A stretch of 64,000 nt of DNA from Muribaculaceae bacterium (GCA_022509105.1 JAFLTV010000008.1:1-64000), one strand, 5' to 3'; shown: positions 1 through 10,680, numbered from the stretch's first letter. Notes: generated by a model from the sequence alone, not told the origin. Numbers and translations: made by a program.

Positions 1-206
1 TTGGTGAGGCTTCCCTGTCCCGGAAGGGGCTGCTGGTGCGTGCAAGGCTCATTAATGACAGGGTCTCCGAAGCGGTAGGGCTTTTCCCGAAAGAAAAGCT
101 ATACACTAATTTTATGCGTTTGAAGAGGGAAACAAACTCAGCATATACCGAAGGTGTTCATGACAGATGCAAATTCTGTTATGGACACCTTTTTTTATTT
201 TTATAA
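1..206 (+). CDS. possible 3' end of an unidentified gene, cut by the window edge
   Basis: Frame 3 stays open from the window start to a TAA at 204-206 (about 67 codons); the other two plus frames are closed early. I do not recognise the peptide. The last codons run through a strong terminator hairpin (151-197), which is unusual, so the frame may be fortuitous and the true gene may have ended upstream. The minus strand also has a long open frame here. Treat this as a doubtful gene end. Confidence 0.25.
   Translation, partial: GEASLSRKGLLVRARLINDRVSEAVGLFPKEKLYTNFMRLKRETNSAYTEGVHDRCKFCYGHLFLFL
151..197 (+). terminator. Rho-independent terminator
   Basis: AAGGTGTTCAT at 151 pairs with ATGGACACCTT at 181-191 (one wobble). 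An inner ACAG/CTGT stem and a run of seven T follow the expected layout. It should end the transcript that enters from the left edge and so insulate the LytTR gene. Confidence 0.8.
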
Positions 207-420
207 ACACTCTCGAGTTCCTGAGTTTTTATATCGAATTCAATTTATAAAGGCAACAAGTAGTTATATTCTGATATTTTAGATTCTATATGAAATCAGA
301 GTGTAAAACCGGGGAGGAACTATAAAAAATTTTTGAAAAATAATTGTGAGTTAGGAAAATTGGTACATTTTTTGAAATTTCATACATCCGAAAAGATGAT
401 TCATACAAAAGTATATCATT

Positions 421-454
421 TTTGATTCCACTTTCTCTTATTTATTTATCTTTG
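421..454 (+). promoter_or_regulatory. Bacteroidota-type promoter for the LytTR gene
   Basis: The -7 element TATCTTTG lies at 447-454, with TTTG at 421-424 (22-base spacer, slightly long). The ATG follows only 10 bases after the -7 element, so the leader would be very short. Confidence 0.5.
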
Positions 455-464
455 CAATAATTTC

Positions 465-833
465 ATGAGCAAAAAACTGATTTTCTCCTCTGCTTCCGAA
501 CTTGTCAGCGTTCCCGCTGATTCAGTGGTTTACATAGTTGCTGATGGTAACTATTCTTCAATTGTAATGGCAAACGGAAGCAAATATGTGCTCACCATAC
601 AGTTGGGACAAATGGAAAAACGTATATCTGAAAGGATTGAAGACAACCGTTTCGTCCGTATCGGCAAGAGCCTTATCATAAATCGGGATTTCATAACGCA
701 GATAGCCCCGTCCAGACAACGGCTTACCCTATCTGATTGCCGCGACTTCCACCATGAGCTCTCGGCATCTCGTGAAGCTTTGAAAGTTTTGAAAGAATTT
801 ATAGAAAAGGAGACTTGTCATGAGCCAGATTAA
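465..833 (+). CDS. LytTR-type DNA-binding protein
   Basis: A 122-residue protein made up almost entirely of a LytTR DNA-binding domain. The diagnostic parts are the early strand region 'IVADGNYSSIVMANG', the 'RIGKSLIINRDFI' core around residues 65-78, and the following strand. There is no receiver domain, so it is a stand-alone regulator and not a full LytR/AlgR response regulator. It overlaps the next gene by 14 bases, which implies co-expression and a functional link with that membrane protein. No partner histidine kinase is visible in the window. Domain assignment is firm; target genes are unknown. Confidence 0.8.
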   Translation: MSKKLIFSSASELVSVPADSVVYIVADGNYSSIVMANGSKYVLTIQLGQMEKRISERIEDNRFVRIGKSLIINRDFITQIAPSRQRLTLSDCRDFHHELSASREALKVLKEFIEKETCHEPD

Positions 834-1773
834 AAATAAACCCGACTTAAACGACGATGAAATCCGGATTATAAATCCGGAATCCAAATCCAATATAGAA
901 AAGCCTAAAATAAGGAAGGTTGCCCCTAATGCTTACATGACCGAATTGGCAACAAGTGGCCCCTATCACAAAGTATGGTGGAAACGGCCCTGGCTTTGGA
1001 TTTCTATAATATTGTTTTTAGGAGCGCTTGCGGTCTTTTTCTGGTGGGAAGTGAGCAAAGACGTTAGAAGTCTCACTCAATATGATATGGAGCCGGAAAT
1101 TTATGACTCCCAATATTATTATAAAGTGAACTCCAACTCTAACTTCCTTGCAAAAGGAGACGGCTATGTGGAGATAAAAGACACTGTAATAAATAATAAC
1201 CGTCTAACTTTATATTATCCTGAGAATCTCACTCCGGTGTTAAGGTTGGGGGCGGAAACTCTTAACGATACAATCAATGCTGCCTTTGTGGTTCAAGCCG
1301 CTGATGTGCGTGCTGACAACGGTGGAATTGTCGGAGCTTTTGTCTATGAGGGAAAGTTGCTGAGTCGCGGTCAGTCGAAAGCCGGCTTTTGTGCCATAAT
1401 TAATGGGAAGATAATCCTGGGAGTGGCCGATTCAACTCCTTATCTCGAACAGGCTATTGAATCAGATGGCTATTTCTTCAGGCAGTTCCCTCTCGTAGTG
1501 GGTGGCCAGATGGTTGAAAACCGGCTTCAGCTATCTTCATATAGGAAGGCTTTGGCTGAATTAAACGGGAAGATAGTGGTTGTGATGACCCATGACAAGA
1601 TGACTCTCAATGAATTTGCCCGGATTCTGACTGAAATGGGGGTACAGAATGCTATCTATCTTGTAGGCTCCACTACTTATGGATTTGCCAAAACTGAGAA
1701 CGGAGAAATAAAATACTTTGGGGAAAGAGTAGAGAATCCTGCTCTCAATGTGTCTTATTTAGTCTGGGAATAA
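820..1773 (+). CDS. single-pass membrane protein, C-terminal domain resembling phosphodiester glycosidase (NAGPA) fold
   Basis: 317 residues. About 55 cytoplasmic residues are followed by one membrane segment at roughly 57-77 (PWLWISIILFLGALAVFFWW) and a long extracytoplasmic domain. The C-terminal half has the pattern 'AGFCAIINGKIILGV', a glycine-rich strand, then 'MTLNEFARILTEMGVQNAIY'. This recalls NAGPA/DUF2233 proteins of exopolysaccharide metabolism, although the usual Asp-Gly-Gly-Ser end is replaced by 'LVGSTTYG', so catalysis is doubtful. The start overlaps the LytTR gene. An alternative reading is that it senses an envelope signal for that regulator. The fold assignment is tentative. 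Confidence 0.5.
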   Translation: MSQIKNKPDLNDDEIRIINPESKSNIEKPKIRKVAPNAYMTELATSGPYHKVWWKRPWLWISIILFLGALAVFFWWEVSKDVRSLTQYDMEPEIYDSQYYYKVNSNSNFLAKGDGYVEIKDTVINNNRLTLYYPENLTPVLRLGAETLNDTINAAFVVQAADVRADNGGIVGAFVYEGKLLSRGQSKAGFCAIINGKIILGVADSTPYLEQAIESDGYFFRQFPLVVGGQMVENRLQLSSYRKALAELNGKIVVVMTHDKMTLNEFARILTEMGVQNAIYLVGSTTYGFAKTENGEIKYFGERVENPALNVSYLVWE

Positions 1774-1947
1774 TCCGAGAATAGACTTAGAGATTTTTCA
1801 AAAAATCTTTTCGCCATACCTTTTTTTATAACGGAGATGGCAAACTTTGCTCGATGTCTTGTAACAAAACGATGACAAACCCATAGAATTTGAACATCCC
1901 GGGCGTTTTTTGTGTTAGATTAATAGCAACAACTTTAAAACCTGCGG

Positions 1948-1979
1948 TTTTTTAAATCGAAGAAAATAGATTTAAAGGG
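1948..1979 (+). promoter_or_regulatory. hairpin in the era leader
   Basis: TTTAAATC (1951-1958) and GATTTAAA (1969-1976) form a perfect 8-bp stem with a 10-base loop, extendable by three T-G pairs. It lies about 35 bases before the era start. No function can be assigned. Confidence 0.3.
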
Positions 1980-2012
1980 TTGTGAAAAACATTCAACACA
2001 AAAAACAAAATT

Positions 2013-2924
2013 ATGGAAGAAGAAATTAAAATATTACCTACAGAACATAAGGCCGGTTTTGTAAATATAGTAGGAAACCCGAATGTGGGTAAATCCACAT
2101 TGATGAATGATCTTGTGGGAGAGAGGATCTCAATCATCACCTCCAAGGCACAGACAACACGCCATCGTATAATGGGTATTGTCAACACTCCTGAATATCA
2201 GATTGTATATTCCGACACTCCCGGTGTGCTTAAGCCTAAATACAAGCTTCAGGAATCTATGCTGGGATTTTCCGAAGGGGCTTTGACAGATGCCGATATA
2301 ATTCTTTACGTAACCGACGTAGTCGAAGATCCCGAGAAGAACAAGGATTTCCTCGACAAGGTTGCAAAAGAGGATATTCCGCTATTGCTCGTGATAAATA
2401 AAATTGATTTGTTAAAGGGAGACACGGAGCTCCAGGAACTTGTGGCCAAATGGCACGAACGATTGCCAAAGGCGGAAATATTTCCAACAAGCGCAACGGA
2501 ACATTTCAATGTCGACAATCTGAAGAAACGCATTGTGGAACTTCTCCCCGTTAATCCTCCATTCTTTGGAAAAGACGCTTTGACCGACAAGCCGGCACGT
2601 TTCTTCGTGACAGAAATAATCCGCGAGAAGCTCCTTCTGCACTATGAAAAGGAGATACCTTATAGCGCGGAAGTAGTGGTTGAAAAATTCGATGAAAAGG
2701 AGAGTGCCATCCATATTATGACAGTGATCTATGTGGAACGCGACACCCAGAAAGGAATCATAATCGGTAAGGGTGGCGAGAAGATAAAGAAAGTGGGCAT
2801 TGAAGCACGTCAGGATATGGAGAGATTTTTCGGCAAGCGTGTCTATCTCGATATTTTTGTGAAAGTTGAAAAAGACTGGAGAAACCGTGAGAATAAACTT
2901 CGCGCCTTCGGGTATATTGAATGA
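2013..2924 (+). CDS. era: GTPase Era
   Basis: 303 residues, the normal Era length. The N-terminal GTPase domain shows G1 'GNPNVGKST', G3 'DTPG' and G4 'NKID'. The C-terminal KH domain carries the RNA-binding loop 'GKGGEKIKKVG'. Era binds the 3' end of 16S rRNA and assists 30S subunit assembly at the membrane. It lies 54 bases upstream of the second ribosome GTPase gene, der, on the same strand. The two are probably co-transcribed, ending at the terminator after der. Confidence 0.97.
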   Translation: MEEEIKILPTEHKAGFVNIVGNPNVGKSTLMNDLVGERISIITSKAQTTRHRIMGIVNTPEYQIVYSDTPGVLKPKYKLQESMLGFSEGALTDADIILYVTDVVEDPEKNKDFLDKVAKEDIPLLLVINKIDLLKGDTELQELVAKWHERLPKAEIFPTSATEHFNVDNLKKRIVELLPVNPPFFGKDALTDKPARFFVTEIIREKLLLHYEKEIPYSAEVVVEKFDEKESAIHIMTVIYVERDTQKGIIIGKGGEKIKKVGIEARQDMERFFGKRVYLDIFVKVEKDWRNRENKLRAFGYIE

Positions 2925-2978
2925 TGTTTAGATGACTTGAAGATAACAGTTATAAAAATTAAAAACTGAAAAAGGAAT

Positions 2979-4298
2979 ATGGGAAGGTTAGTAGCAATAG
3001 TTGGCCGACCGAATGTAGGGAAGTCAACCCTTTTCAATAGATTGACCCAAACTCGCCATGCCATTGTAGACGACACGGCCGGAACAACTCGCGACCGCCA
3101 GTATGGAAAAGTGGATTGGTGTGGTCAGGAATTTTCAATCGTAGATACAGGCGGTTGGGTCGTGAATTCAGATGATGTGTTTGAATCCGAAATCAATAAA
3201 CAGGTAGAAATTGCCATCGAGGAGGCTGATGTGATCCTCTTTGTGGTGGATGCCTCAAATGGTGTTACAGATCTTGACGACAAAGTTGCCCAGATTCTGC
3301 GCCGCTCGAAAAAGCCTGTGATTCTTGTGGCCAATAAGGAAGACAAGACAGAAGCCCGTTATAATATCCCGGAATTCTATTCCTTAGGACTCGGCGAACC
3401 CGTGGAAGTCTCCTCTGCCAATGGTAGCGGCACCGGAGATCTGCTCGACAAGATAATAGCTGATATGCCGGAACCGAAAGCCGACGACCAACCGGAAGAC
3501 AACGTAGCTAAATTTGCCATAGTAGGACGTCCTAATGCAGGCAAATCTTCTCTTATAAATGCATTCATAGGGGAGGAACGGCATATTGTTACGGATATAG
3601 CCGGCACTACACGCGATTCTATTTATCATCGCTACAATAAATTTGGATTTGACTTTTATCTGGTTGACACTGCCGGAATCCGAAAAAAACAGAAAGTTAA
3701 CGAGGATATTGAATATTATAGCGTAATCCGTTCTATACGTGCAATTGAAGCAAGCGATGTATGTATCCTGATGATTGACGCAACTCGAGGAATAGAAGCT
3801 CAGGATGCTAATATTTTCTCATTGATTCAGCGCAACAAGAAAGGATTGGTGGTATGCGTAAACAAATGGGATCTTATTGAAGACCGTTCAGCCGAAGTGC
3901 AGAAACGTTATGAGGAGGCAATCCGAGGCCGTTTCGCACCTTTCACTGATTTCCCGATCCTTTTTACATCTGCAATGACGAAACAAAGAATCTTCAGAGT
4001 GTTGGAAACTGCCATTCAGGTATTTGAAAACCGAAAGAGGATTATACCCACATCGCAGCTCAACACATATATGCTTGAACAGATAGCTCAGACTCCGCCA
4101 CCATCCAACAAAGGAAAATTTGTAAAGATCAAATATGTGACGATGCTTAAAGATTCTGTAATACCCACGTTTGTTTTCTTCTGCAATCTGCCACAATGGG
4201 TAAAGGAACCATATCGGCGCTTTCTTGAAAACAAAATCCGCGAGAAATGGGATTTCCACGGGACACCCATCCAGATCTTTATGCGCGACAAATCATAA
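2979..4298 (+). CDS. der: ribosome-associated GTPase Der (EngA)
   Basis: 439 residues with the tandem GTPase layout unique to Der. The first G domain has 'GRPNVGKST', 'DTGG' and 'NKED'. The second, from about residue 175, has 'GRPNAGKSS', 'DTAGIRKK' and 'NKWD'. A C-terminal KH-like domain ends the protein. Der acts in 50S subunit maturation. Its position directly after era is a common Bacteroidales arrangement. The start is taken at ATG 2979, which precedes G1 by the usual few residues. Confidence 0.97.
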   Translation: MGRLVAIVGRPNVGKSTLFNRLTQTRHAIVDDTAGTTRDRQYGKVDWCGQEFSIVDTGGWVVNSDDVFESEINKQVEIAIEEADVILFVVDASNGVTDLDDKVAQILRRSKKPVILVANKEDKTEARYNIPEFYSLGLGEPVEVSSANGSGTGDLLDKIIADMPEPKADDQPEDNVAKFAIVGRPNAGKSSLINAFIGEERHIVTDIAGTTRDSIYHRYNKFGFDFYLVDTAGIRKKQKVNEDIEYYSVIRSIRAIEASDVCILMIDATRGIEAQDANIFSLIQRNKKGLVVCVNKWDLIEDRSAEVQKRYEEAIRGRFAPFTDFPILFTSAMTKQRIFRVLETAIQVFENRKRIIPTSQLNTYMLEQIAQTPPPSNKGKFVKIKYVTMLKDSVIPTFVFFCNLPQWVKEPYRRFLENKIREKWDFHGTPIQIFMRDKS

Positions 4299-4318
4299 AA
4301 AAATAAAACTAAAAAAGC

Positions 4319-4356
4319 AACGGATTGGAAATCAGAAGATTTTCAATCCGTTTTTA
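4319..4356. terminator. bidirectional terminator between der and tRNA-Pro
   Basis: CGGATTG...CAATCCG forms a stem of about 11 bp with a short loop. T's follow on the plus strand, and an A-rich flank gives T's on the minus strand. It serves both der (plus) and tRNA-Pro (minus). Confidence 0.8.
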
Positions 4357-4358
4357 AG

Positions 4359-4434
4359 TCGGGGTGACAAGATTCGAACTTGCGACCACACGCCCCCCAG
4401 ACGCGTACTCTAAACCGGGCTGAGCTACACCCCG
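4359..4434 (-). tRNA. tRNA-Pro (anticodon GGG)
   Basis: Read on the minus strand the gene folds into a full cloverleaf. The acceptor CGGGGTG pairs with CACCCCG, the D arm is GTAGCTCAG..., the anticodon loop is CTGGGGG (anticodon GGG), and the T arm contains GTTCGAATC. The discriminator is A and CCA is not encoded. It has its own promoter upstream and shares the der terminator. Confidence 0.93.
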
Positions 4435-4448
4435 CTCTTTTTGCTCTG

Positions 4449-4480
4449 CAAAGTTAAGAATTTATTTAACCTCTTCCAAA
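4449..4480 (-). promoter_or_regulatory. promoter of tRNA-Pro
   Basis: On the minus strand TTTG (4477-4480) is followed after 20 bases by TAACTTTG (4449-4456), which fits the Bacteroidota consensus TTTG-N19/20-TAnnTTTG. The tRNA begins 14 bases after the -7 element. Confidence 0.75.
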
Positions 4481-4570
4481 TTTTTCTCCAAAAAACCTTC
4501 AAATATCCTATTGAAGAAGAATTCCTGAAGACTCATAACCCGTTTATCTATTATTGCTGCAAAACAAGTG

Positions 4571-7500
4571 TCAGAGGGATTTGAGCAATTCTTCCACAGC
4601 AGTTTTCAGTTGGGTGTCTTCCCCGTTTACCACGGCTTCCGGAGAATTAACTACATAGATATCCGGCTCCAGTTGAGAATTCTCCAGATATGAACCGTCA
4701 GGCAGGAGATAACCGGTTACCGGTATGCCGAACACCATCGAAGGATCTTGCATGCGTACCCAGTTGACGGAAGTCATAGTGCCCGGAACAGGAGCTCCTA
4801 CAAGTTTGCCGATACCTGAATGTTTATAGACCCAAGGAGTGCCGTGGGCATTACTGTAACAGGCTTCGCTCATCAGCATTATGGAAGGCTTGTTCCAGCG
4901 TCGTGAAGGCATGTCGCAGGCTTCTTCGCCACGGATTACTTGAGTGAAATATTTTGATCCGCTGAAAAGCACTTCAATATCCTCATGCAAGCGTCCGCCA
5001 CCGTTCCAACGGATATCAATCACGATACCCTCCTTGTCGTTGTATTTGCCCAAGACATCTGCATATACTTTGCGGAAGCTATCGTCGTCCATAGAGGCAA
5101 TATGCACGTAGCCTAAACGTCCGTTACTCCATTTCTCCACATCTGCAGCACGATTTTTCACCCAACGGTCATAAAGCAAAGACTGCTCTTTACCACGGGA
5201 TATCGGAATCACGACCTCTTCTTCAATCATGCCATTGGGTTTGCGATATTTCACCAAGGTTTTCTTCCCTGCTATATCATTGAAGAGCGCAGTGCGATTA
5301 TCAGTGGCCAAACTCTGGCCATTGATTTCCGTTACCACATCGCCTGCTGCAATCTTTGACCAGGATTTATCCATCGGGCCCCCGTCTATGATCTCTGTAA
5401 CAACGAGTCCGTCGGGGTTCACGGTAGCCATGTCATAAAGAAGTCCGAGAGAGCCGGTGGGAGTGGCGTTCGGATCCGTAGATCCGTAATAACGACCTCC
5501 GGTGTGGGAGACATTGAGTTCACCGAGAAGCTCGCTCAACATTTCGGCAAATTCATAATTGTCAGCAATGTGAGGAAGGAATTTGCGATAGTGTTCCGTG
5601 AGGTTTTCCCAATCTACACCATGCATATCTTTAGTGTAGAAACGTTCCCGTTCCTGAGTCTTGACATGATCAAACATATATTCGTGTTCCTTGGCCGCAT
5701 CGAGACTCTGTTTCCCCTCAAAGCTTACATTGGTGAGCTTACCGTTATCGTCTATTTTTTTGATAGAATTCCGGGATATGAGCAGGTTATTATCCGGGCT
5801 GCCACCGATGACAAACACAGCCTCTTCAGCATCTAAATTTCTGACCAATTCATTTTTATAATCACGTAAAGCGATTTTCCAAAGGCCGGTGTCTCCGTTG
5901 GAAGATGATATATAGAAGAGAGTCTCGCCATCCGAAGTCAGGTAACCGTCGTTAAGAGCTGAGGATGCCGGAGTGAGCCTGACGATTCTGTCTTGCAGGT
6001 TCTTACGGTCGATTTCAAGGCTTTTCTTTTTATCAGCTTCTTTTTCTTCGTCTTTTTTATTGTCTTTTTTCTTTTTCTTATTATCCTTTTCCTTTGCTTC
6101 CGGCTCCTCTTTCTTATTTGATTTTTCTGTCTCTTTGAGGAGTTTGTAATCTTCTTCAGAAAGCAAGAAGCGATCGTAGGCATCCTGAGTCAGAAACACC
6201 ATCATCATGTCTTCGAGCGATCCCCAGGAGGCATGATTTCTCATACCGTAACGGTCTGATTTAAACACCACGGCTTCACCATCAAGGGCAAAACGCGGAG
6301 ACTCATCGAAATATCCGGTTTCAGTGATGGGGATAAGTTCAGCGTTATCAGTGTTAACTATAAAGATGTCGGAATACGGGTCGTGGTTATGAAGTATACC
6401 TTCGGTTACAATCCAATTTCCGTCGGGGCTCCATTGGTAATCATATCCTCCCTCTCTTGAGAGATGGGTTTTGCCGTTTAGAAGTTGCCTGGTTTCTCCT
6501 GTCTTAAGATCCTTCACCATCAATTTGTTGCGGTCTTGGATATAAGCCAATTTGTTTCCGTCGGGACTATAATGAGGATATGTGCGCTCGATCTTCTCTG
6601 AGGCGTCAAAAACAGGAGTCTCGACTATAAGGGTGGCATTGGCGAAATTACTGTCATCGCCGCGTCCCATTTCAGCGTTGTAAATATTCCAGAATCCATC
6701 GCGTTCGGAAGTATAGATTAGCTTCTTTCCGTCAGGGCTCCAGTCGAGTTGTGATTCAGCTTGCGGAGTGTTGGTGATCTGCTTGGTAGTAGAATAGTCG
6801 GCTGAGGTTACAAACACATCGCCGCGGGAAATGAAAGCAATCATTTTACCATCGGGAGACGCTACTGCCTCTGAAATTGTTCTCACGGGTAGTTTCGTGA
6901 GGGGAGTATATTGGTCGGAAACAGCAAATACTGTCAGTTTCTGAGGTTCCTTACCGGGTTGTTGAGTATAGATCTCTCCGTCAAAGGTGTAAGCAAGCAT
7001 TCCGTTATTGGCAATTGAAAGGAATCTGACGGGATGCTCGTTAAATGAGGTGACATATTGCCCGGAGCCGCCATCGATGGGTTGTGCGAATACGTTCAGG
7101 GTCTTTCCCGGTTCCTCTTTAAGATAATAGAGGGTTTTGCTATCGGGAGAAACCACCGGGTTTCTATCTTCACCGGGTCGATCCGTAATGTTTTGGAAAC
7201 TTCCGTCAGCCATGTTCCATTTCCATATATCGCGGGTCACTGAGGAAGTGTGATGTTTACGCCATTCATCTTCAAAACCTCTCACATCCTGGAAATATAC
7301 AGTCTCAGGGTCAGAGGGAGAAAAGAAAGGATATTGCACGGGAATGCCTGCCACTTGCTTAGGATTTCCTCCTGCTGCAGGTATGGAATAGAGCTCAGTC
7401 ATGCGTGAAGTCGGGAAAAGCACGCTGGCATCCGAATCCTGAATGGCTGCCGAAAAGAGGATATTTTCTCCGTCGGGAGTGAAGGCCTCCGGTATTTCAT

Positions 7501-7837
7501 TGGCATAATTATAAGTCAGCCGTTTAGCCTCTCCGCCGTTCACGCTTACAGTGAAGACATCGAAATTTCCGTTACGGTCGCTGCTGAAGGCAATTGTTTG
7601 ACCGTCGGGACTCCATATAGGATGATCTTCGTAGGAGGGAGCGGAAGTGATTCTCGTGGCATTCCCGCCGGCTACGGGCACTGTCCATATATCGCCTTTA
7701 TAAGTGAAGGCTATTTTACTGCCGTCAGGACTTATTTTTGCATCTCGCAGCCATAGGGCAGCCTCCTGGGAAAATGCCGGCAAAGCAAGCATCAGCGACG
7801 CTCCTATGAGTATCTTTTTAAAATTTTTATTGGTCAT
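4571..7837 (-). CDS. Tricorn-like S41 peptidase with beta-propeller domains
   Basis: A very large exported protease. A signal peptide (MTNKNFKKILIGASLMLALP) leads into many TolB/PD40 propeller repeats with the recurring 'SPDGKKL' type motif. A charged linker, a PDZ-like domain and a C-terminal S41 catalytic domain follow. Tricorn-type active-site elements are visible: 'VSHTGG' (Ser-His pair) and 'EACYSNAHG' (nucleophile Ser). The ORF track starts at 7867, but the -7 element at 7865-7872 overlaps that codon and the signal peptide starts at the ATG at 7837, so I chose 7837. It probably degrades peptides in the periplasm. Confidence 0.88.
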   Translation of the reverse strand: MTNKNFKKILIGASLMLALPAFSQEAALWLRDAKISPDGSKIAFTYKGDIWTVPVAGGNATRITSAPSYEDHPIWSPDGQTIAFSSDRNGNFDVFTVSVNGGEAKRLTYNYANEIPEAFTPDGENILFSAAIQDSDASVLFPTSRMTELYSIPAAGGNPKQVAGIPVQYPFFSPSDPETVYFQDVRGFEDEWRKHHTSSVTRDIWKWNMADGSFQNITDRPGEDRNPVVSPDSKTLYYLKEEPGKTLNVFAQPIDGGSGQYVTSFNEHPVRFLSIANNGMLAYTFDGEIYTQQPGKEPQKLTVFAVSDQYTPLTKLPVRTISEAVASPDGKMIAFISRGDVFVTSADYSTTKQITNTPQAESQLDWSPDGKKLIYTSERDGFWNIYNAEMGRGDDSNFANATLIVETPVFDASEKIERTYPHYSPDGNKLAYIQDRNKLMVKDLKTGETRQLLNGKTHLSREGGYDYQWSPDGNWIVTEGILHNHDPYSDIFIVNTDNAELIPITETGYFDESPRFALDGEAVVFKSDRYGMRNHASWGSLEDMMMVFLTQDAYDRFLLSEEDYKLLKETEKSNKKEEPEAKEKDNKKKKKDNKKDEEKEADKKKSLEIDRKNLQDRIVRLTPASSALNDGYLTSDGETLFYISSSNGDTGLWKIALRDYKNELVRNLDAEEAVFVIGGSPDNNLLISRNSIKKIDDNGKLTNVSFEGKQSLDAAKEHEYMFDHVKTQERERFYTKDMHGVDWENLTEHYRKFLPHIADNYEFAEMLSELLGELNVSHTGGRYYGSTDPNATPTGSLGLLYDMATVNPDGLVVTEIIDGGPMDKSWSKIAAGDVVTEINGQSLATDNRTALFNDIAGKKTLVKYRKPNGMIEEEVVIPISRGKEQSLLYDRWVKNRAADVEKWSNGRLGYVHIASMDDDSFRKVYADVLGKYNDKEGIVIDIRWNGGGRLHEDIEVLFSGSKYFTQVIRGEEACDMPSRRWNKPSIMLMSEACYSNAHGTPWVYKHSGIGKLVGAPVPGTMTSVNWVRMQDPSMVFGIPVTGYLLPDGSYLENSQLEPDIYVVNSPEAVVNGEDTQLKTAVEELLKSL

Positions 7838-7864
7838 TGAAAGTATTATTATATGGTTTGTATG

Positions 7865-7872
7865 CAAAATTA
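7865..7872 (-). promoter_or_regulatory. -7 element for the Tricorn-like gene
   Basis: TAATTTTG on the minus strand, 27 bases upstream of the chosen ATG. No clear -33 TTTG is visible at the right distance. Confidence 0.45.
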
Positions 7873-7994
7873 AGAATAATTCGGTCTCTTATAAAATAAA
7901 CGTCAAAATCTCCTCTAATATTGGTTTCAGTTATTTTTTGAGAATAGGGGTTTATTTCCTAAAAGCCCTTCCTCAGATTAATTGGTATGGATTC

Positions 7995-9407
7995 TTACTC
8001 TGAAGGCCATGAATCTTTTAGGTCATCTTTGTATTCCGGAAGATTTTTCCAAGTAAACTGTGGGTCTTTACCCTCCCTTAATTGACGGTTATAGTCGTTG
8101 AGGCATTTCAGGGCTACTTTCCCAAGACAGAGAATAGCTATGATGTTGCAAAGTGTCATCAATCCCATTGAGATATCGGAAAAGACCCAAACAAAATCAA
8201 GAGAAGCCACAGAGCCCACCAGCAACAGCACTATCATTGAAATGCGAAACATAGTCAGCAGCGACTTGCTTTTATTTATGAATTCCAGATTGGTTTCGCT
8301 ATAATAATAGTTGGCGATGATGGTTGTGAAGGCAAACAGATAAACCGCGACAGCCACAAACCATTTTGCCACCGGACCTATCTGCGCTTCAAGCGAAGCC
8401 TGCGTCAATTCCACACCTGTGAGACCCGAATCAAACATCCCGGTGCATAGGATAATGAAAGCAGTGGCGCTACAGATCAAGATAGTGTCGGTGTAAACAC
8501 CCAAGGCTTGAATCAAACCTTGTTTCACGGGATGGCTCACTTCGGCCGTTGCCGCCACGTTTGGCGTCGATCCTTCGCCCGCTTCATTGCTGAAAAGACC
8601 ACGTTTCACACCAAGCAATATGGCGCTCCCAACACCTCCTCCAAGAGCCGGACCCCAGCCGAAAGCATTCTCGATGATCAGAGCTATAACATTTGGGAAA
8701 AGCCGGATGTTGGCGATGATGATATAAGTCGCAACTCCAATATACGCGAGGGCCATCACAGGCACAATAATCTCGCTGACACGTGAGATTCTTTTTATTC
8801 CTCCCCATATAATGAAAGAGACTATTATTGTGGTGACAATGCCGGTGATAAAGGGATCAAAACCGAAAGCATTACGCGTAGCCGCTGCAATTGTGTTTAT
8901 CTGCACAGTGTTGTTGGCGAGTCCGAAAGTGATTGTGATTAACACTGCAAAAATCATGGCCCACCATCTTTTTTTAAGACCTTTCAGGATATAATATGCC
9001 GGACCGCCACGGAAAGCGAAAGTTTCCCTGACCTTAAAAACCTGTGCGAGGGTTGATTCCACAAAAGCATTGGCGCCCCCGAGCAAAGCCACCATCCACA
9101 TCCAGAACACAGCTCCGGGCCCTCCGATAGTGATTGCTATCGCCACTCCGGCAATGTTGCCGGTACCCACACGTCCGGCTATAGAGACCGTGAATGCCTG
9201 AAACGAGCTGATTGTTTTCTTTTTAGGCGTAGGATCAAGTGGATTTTCATGAGATTTGCCCGAGTTGAAGAGCAGTTTCACCATCTGGGGAATCATTCTG
9301 AACTGCACTCCTCGAGTGTAGATAGTAAAGAAAAGAGCAGCCCCCAGCAATACCCCGACCATGAGGTAGGTCCAAAGCCAATCGTTTATCAGTTCAAAGA
9401 ATTGCAA
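7995..9407 (-). CDS. alanine/glycine:cation symporter (AgcS family)
   Basis: 470 residues with about eleven membrane segments. AgcS signatures are strong: 'GRVGTGNIAGVAIAI' near the N-terminus, 'GGANAFVESTLAQ', and 'GLFSNEAGEGSTPNVAA' in the middle. Such carriers import alanine or glycine with sodium or protons across the inner membrane. It is monocistronic by position: its own -7 element lies upstream and a convergent or unrelated gene lies on each side. The substrate within the family cannot be settled from sequence. Confidence 0.92.
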   Translation of the reverse strand: MQFFELINDWLWTYLMVGVLLGAALFFTIYTRGVQFRMIPQMVKLLFNSGKSHENPLDPTPKKKTISSFQAFTVSIAGRVGTGNIAGVAIAITIGGPGAVFWMWMVALLGGANAFVESTLAQVFKVRETFAFRGGPAYYILKGLKKRWWAMIFAVLITITFGLANNTVQINTIAAATRNAFGFDPFITGIVTTIIVSFIIWGGIKRISRVSEIIVPVMALAYIGVATYIIIANIRLFPNVIALIIENAFGWGPALGGGVGSAILLGVKRGLFSNEAGEGSTPNVAATAEVSHPVKQGLIQALGVYTDTILICSATAFIILCTGMFDSGLTGVELTQASLEAQIGPVAKWFVAVAVYLFAFTTIIANYYYSETNLEFINKSKSLLTMFRISMIVLLLVGSVASLDFVWVFSDISMGLMTLCNIIAILCLGKVALKCLNDYNRQLREGKDPQFTWKNLPEYKDDLKDSWPSE

Positions 9408-9436
9408 ATCCGGAGAGTTAAGGGACTATGATATCG

Positions 9437-9444
9437 CAAAGATA
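9437..9444 (-). promoter_or_regulatory. -7 element for the AgcS symporter
   Basis: TATCTTTG on the minus strand, about 30 bases upstream of the start codon. The -33 element is not clear. Confidence 0.45.
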
Positions 9445-9503
9445 ATCATTTTAAATTGAAATTTAAAGTATAGAAAAAATACGGAGTAAAGAAGAAACAG
9501 AAA

Positions 9504-9537
9504 GGAAAAAAAGAGCGATGCCGTTTCAGCATCGCTC
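9504..9537 (-). terminator. terminator of gapA
   Basis: On the minus strand GAGCGATGC, a 7-base loop and GCATCGCTC form a perfect 9-bp stem followed by seven T's. It lies 35 bases after the gapA stop. Confidence 0.9.
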
Positions 9538-9572
9538 CAACGTATATGGAATTTTAGATTTCGGTCAGAAGA

Positions 9573-10583
<1,011 letters not shown>

Positions 10584-10672
10584 TTAAAATGTTTGTTAGA
10601 AATATAGTGTTAAAATTATGAAATCAGTCTGTTTAGGCCATAAGCCCCCGGAACTCTTTTTCGGAGACATTG

Positions 10673-10680
10673 CAAAATTA
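10673..10680 (-). promoter_or_regulatory. -7 element for gapA
   Basis: TAATTTTG on the minus strand, about 92 bases before the gapA start, giving a leader of roughly 85 bases. The 307-base gap 10581-10887 holds this element, the mscL element and otherwise AT-rich sequence. Confidence 0.45.

Noticed and set aside
4225-4413. 62-residue ORF across the der end and tRNA-Pro
   Set aside because: Runs through the terminator and tRNA gene; its sequence is explained by those features.
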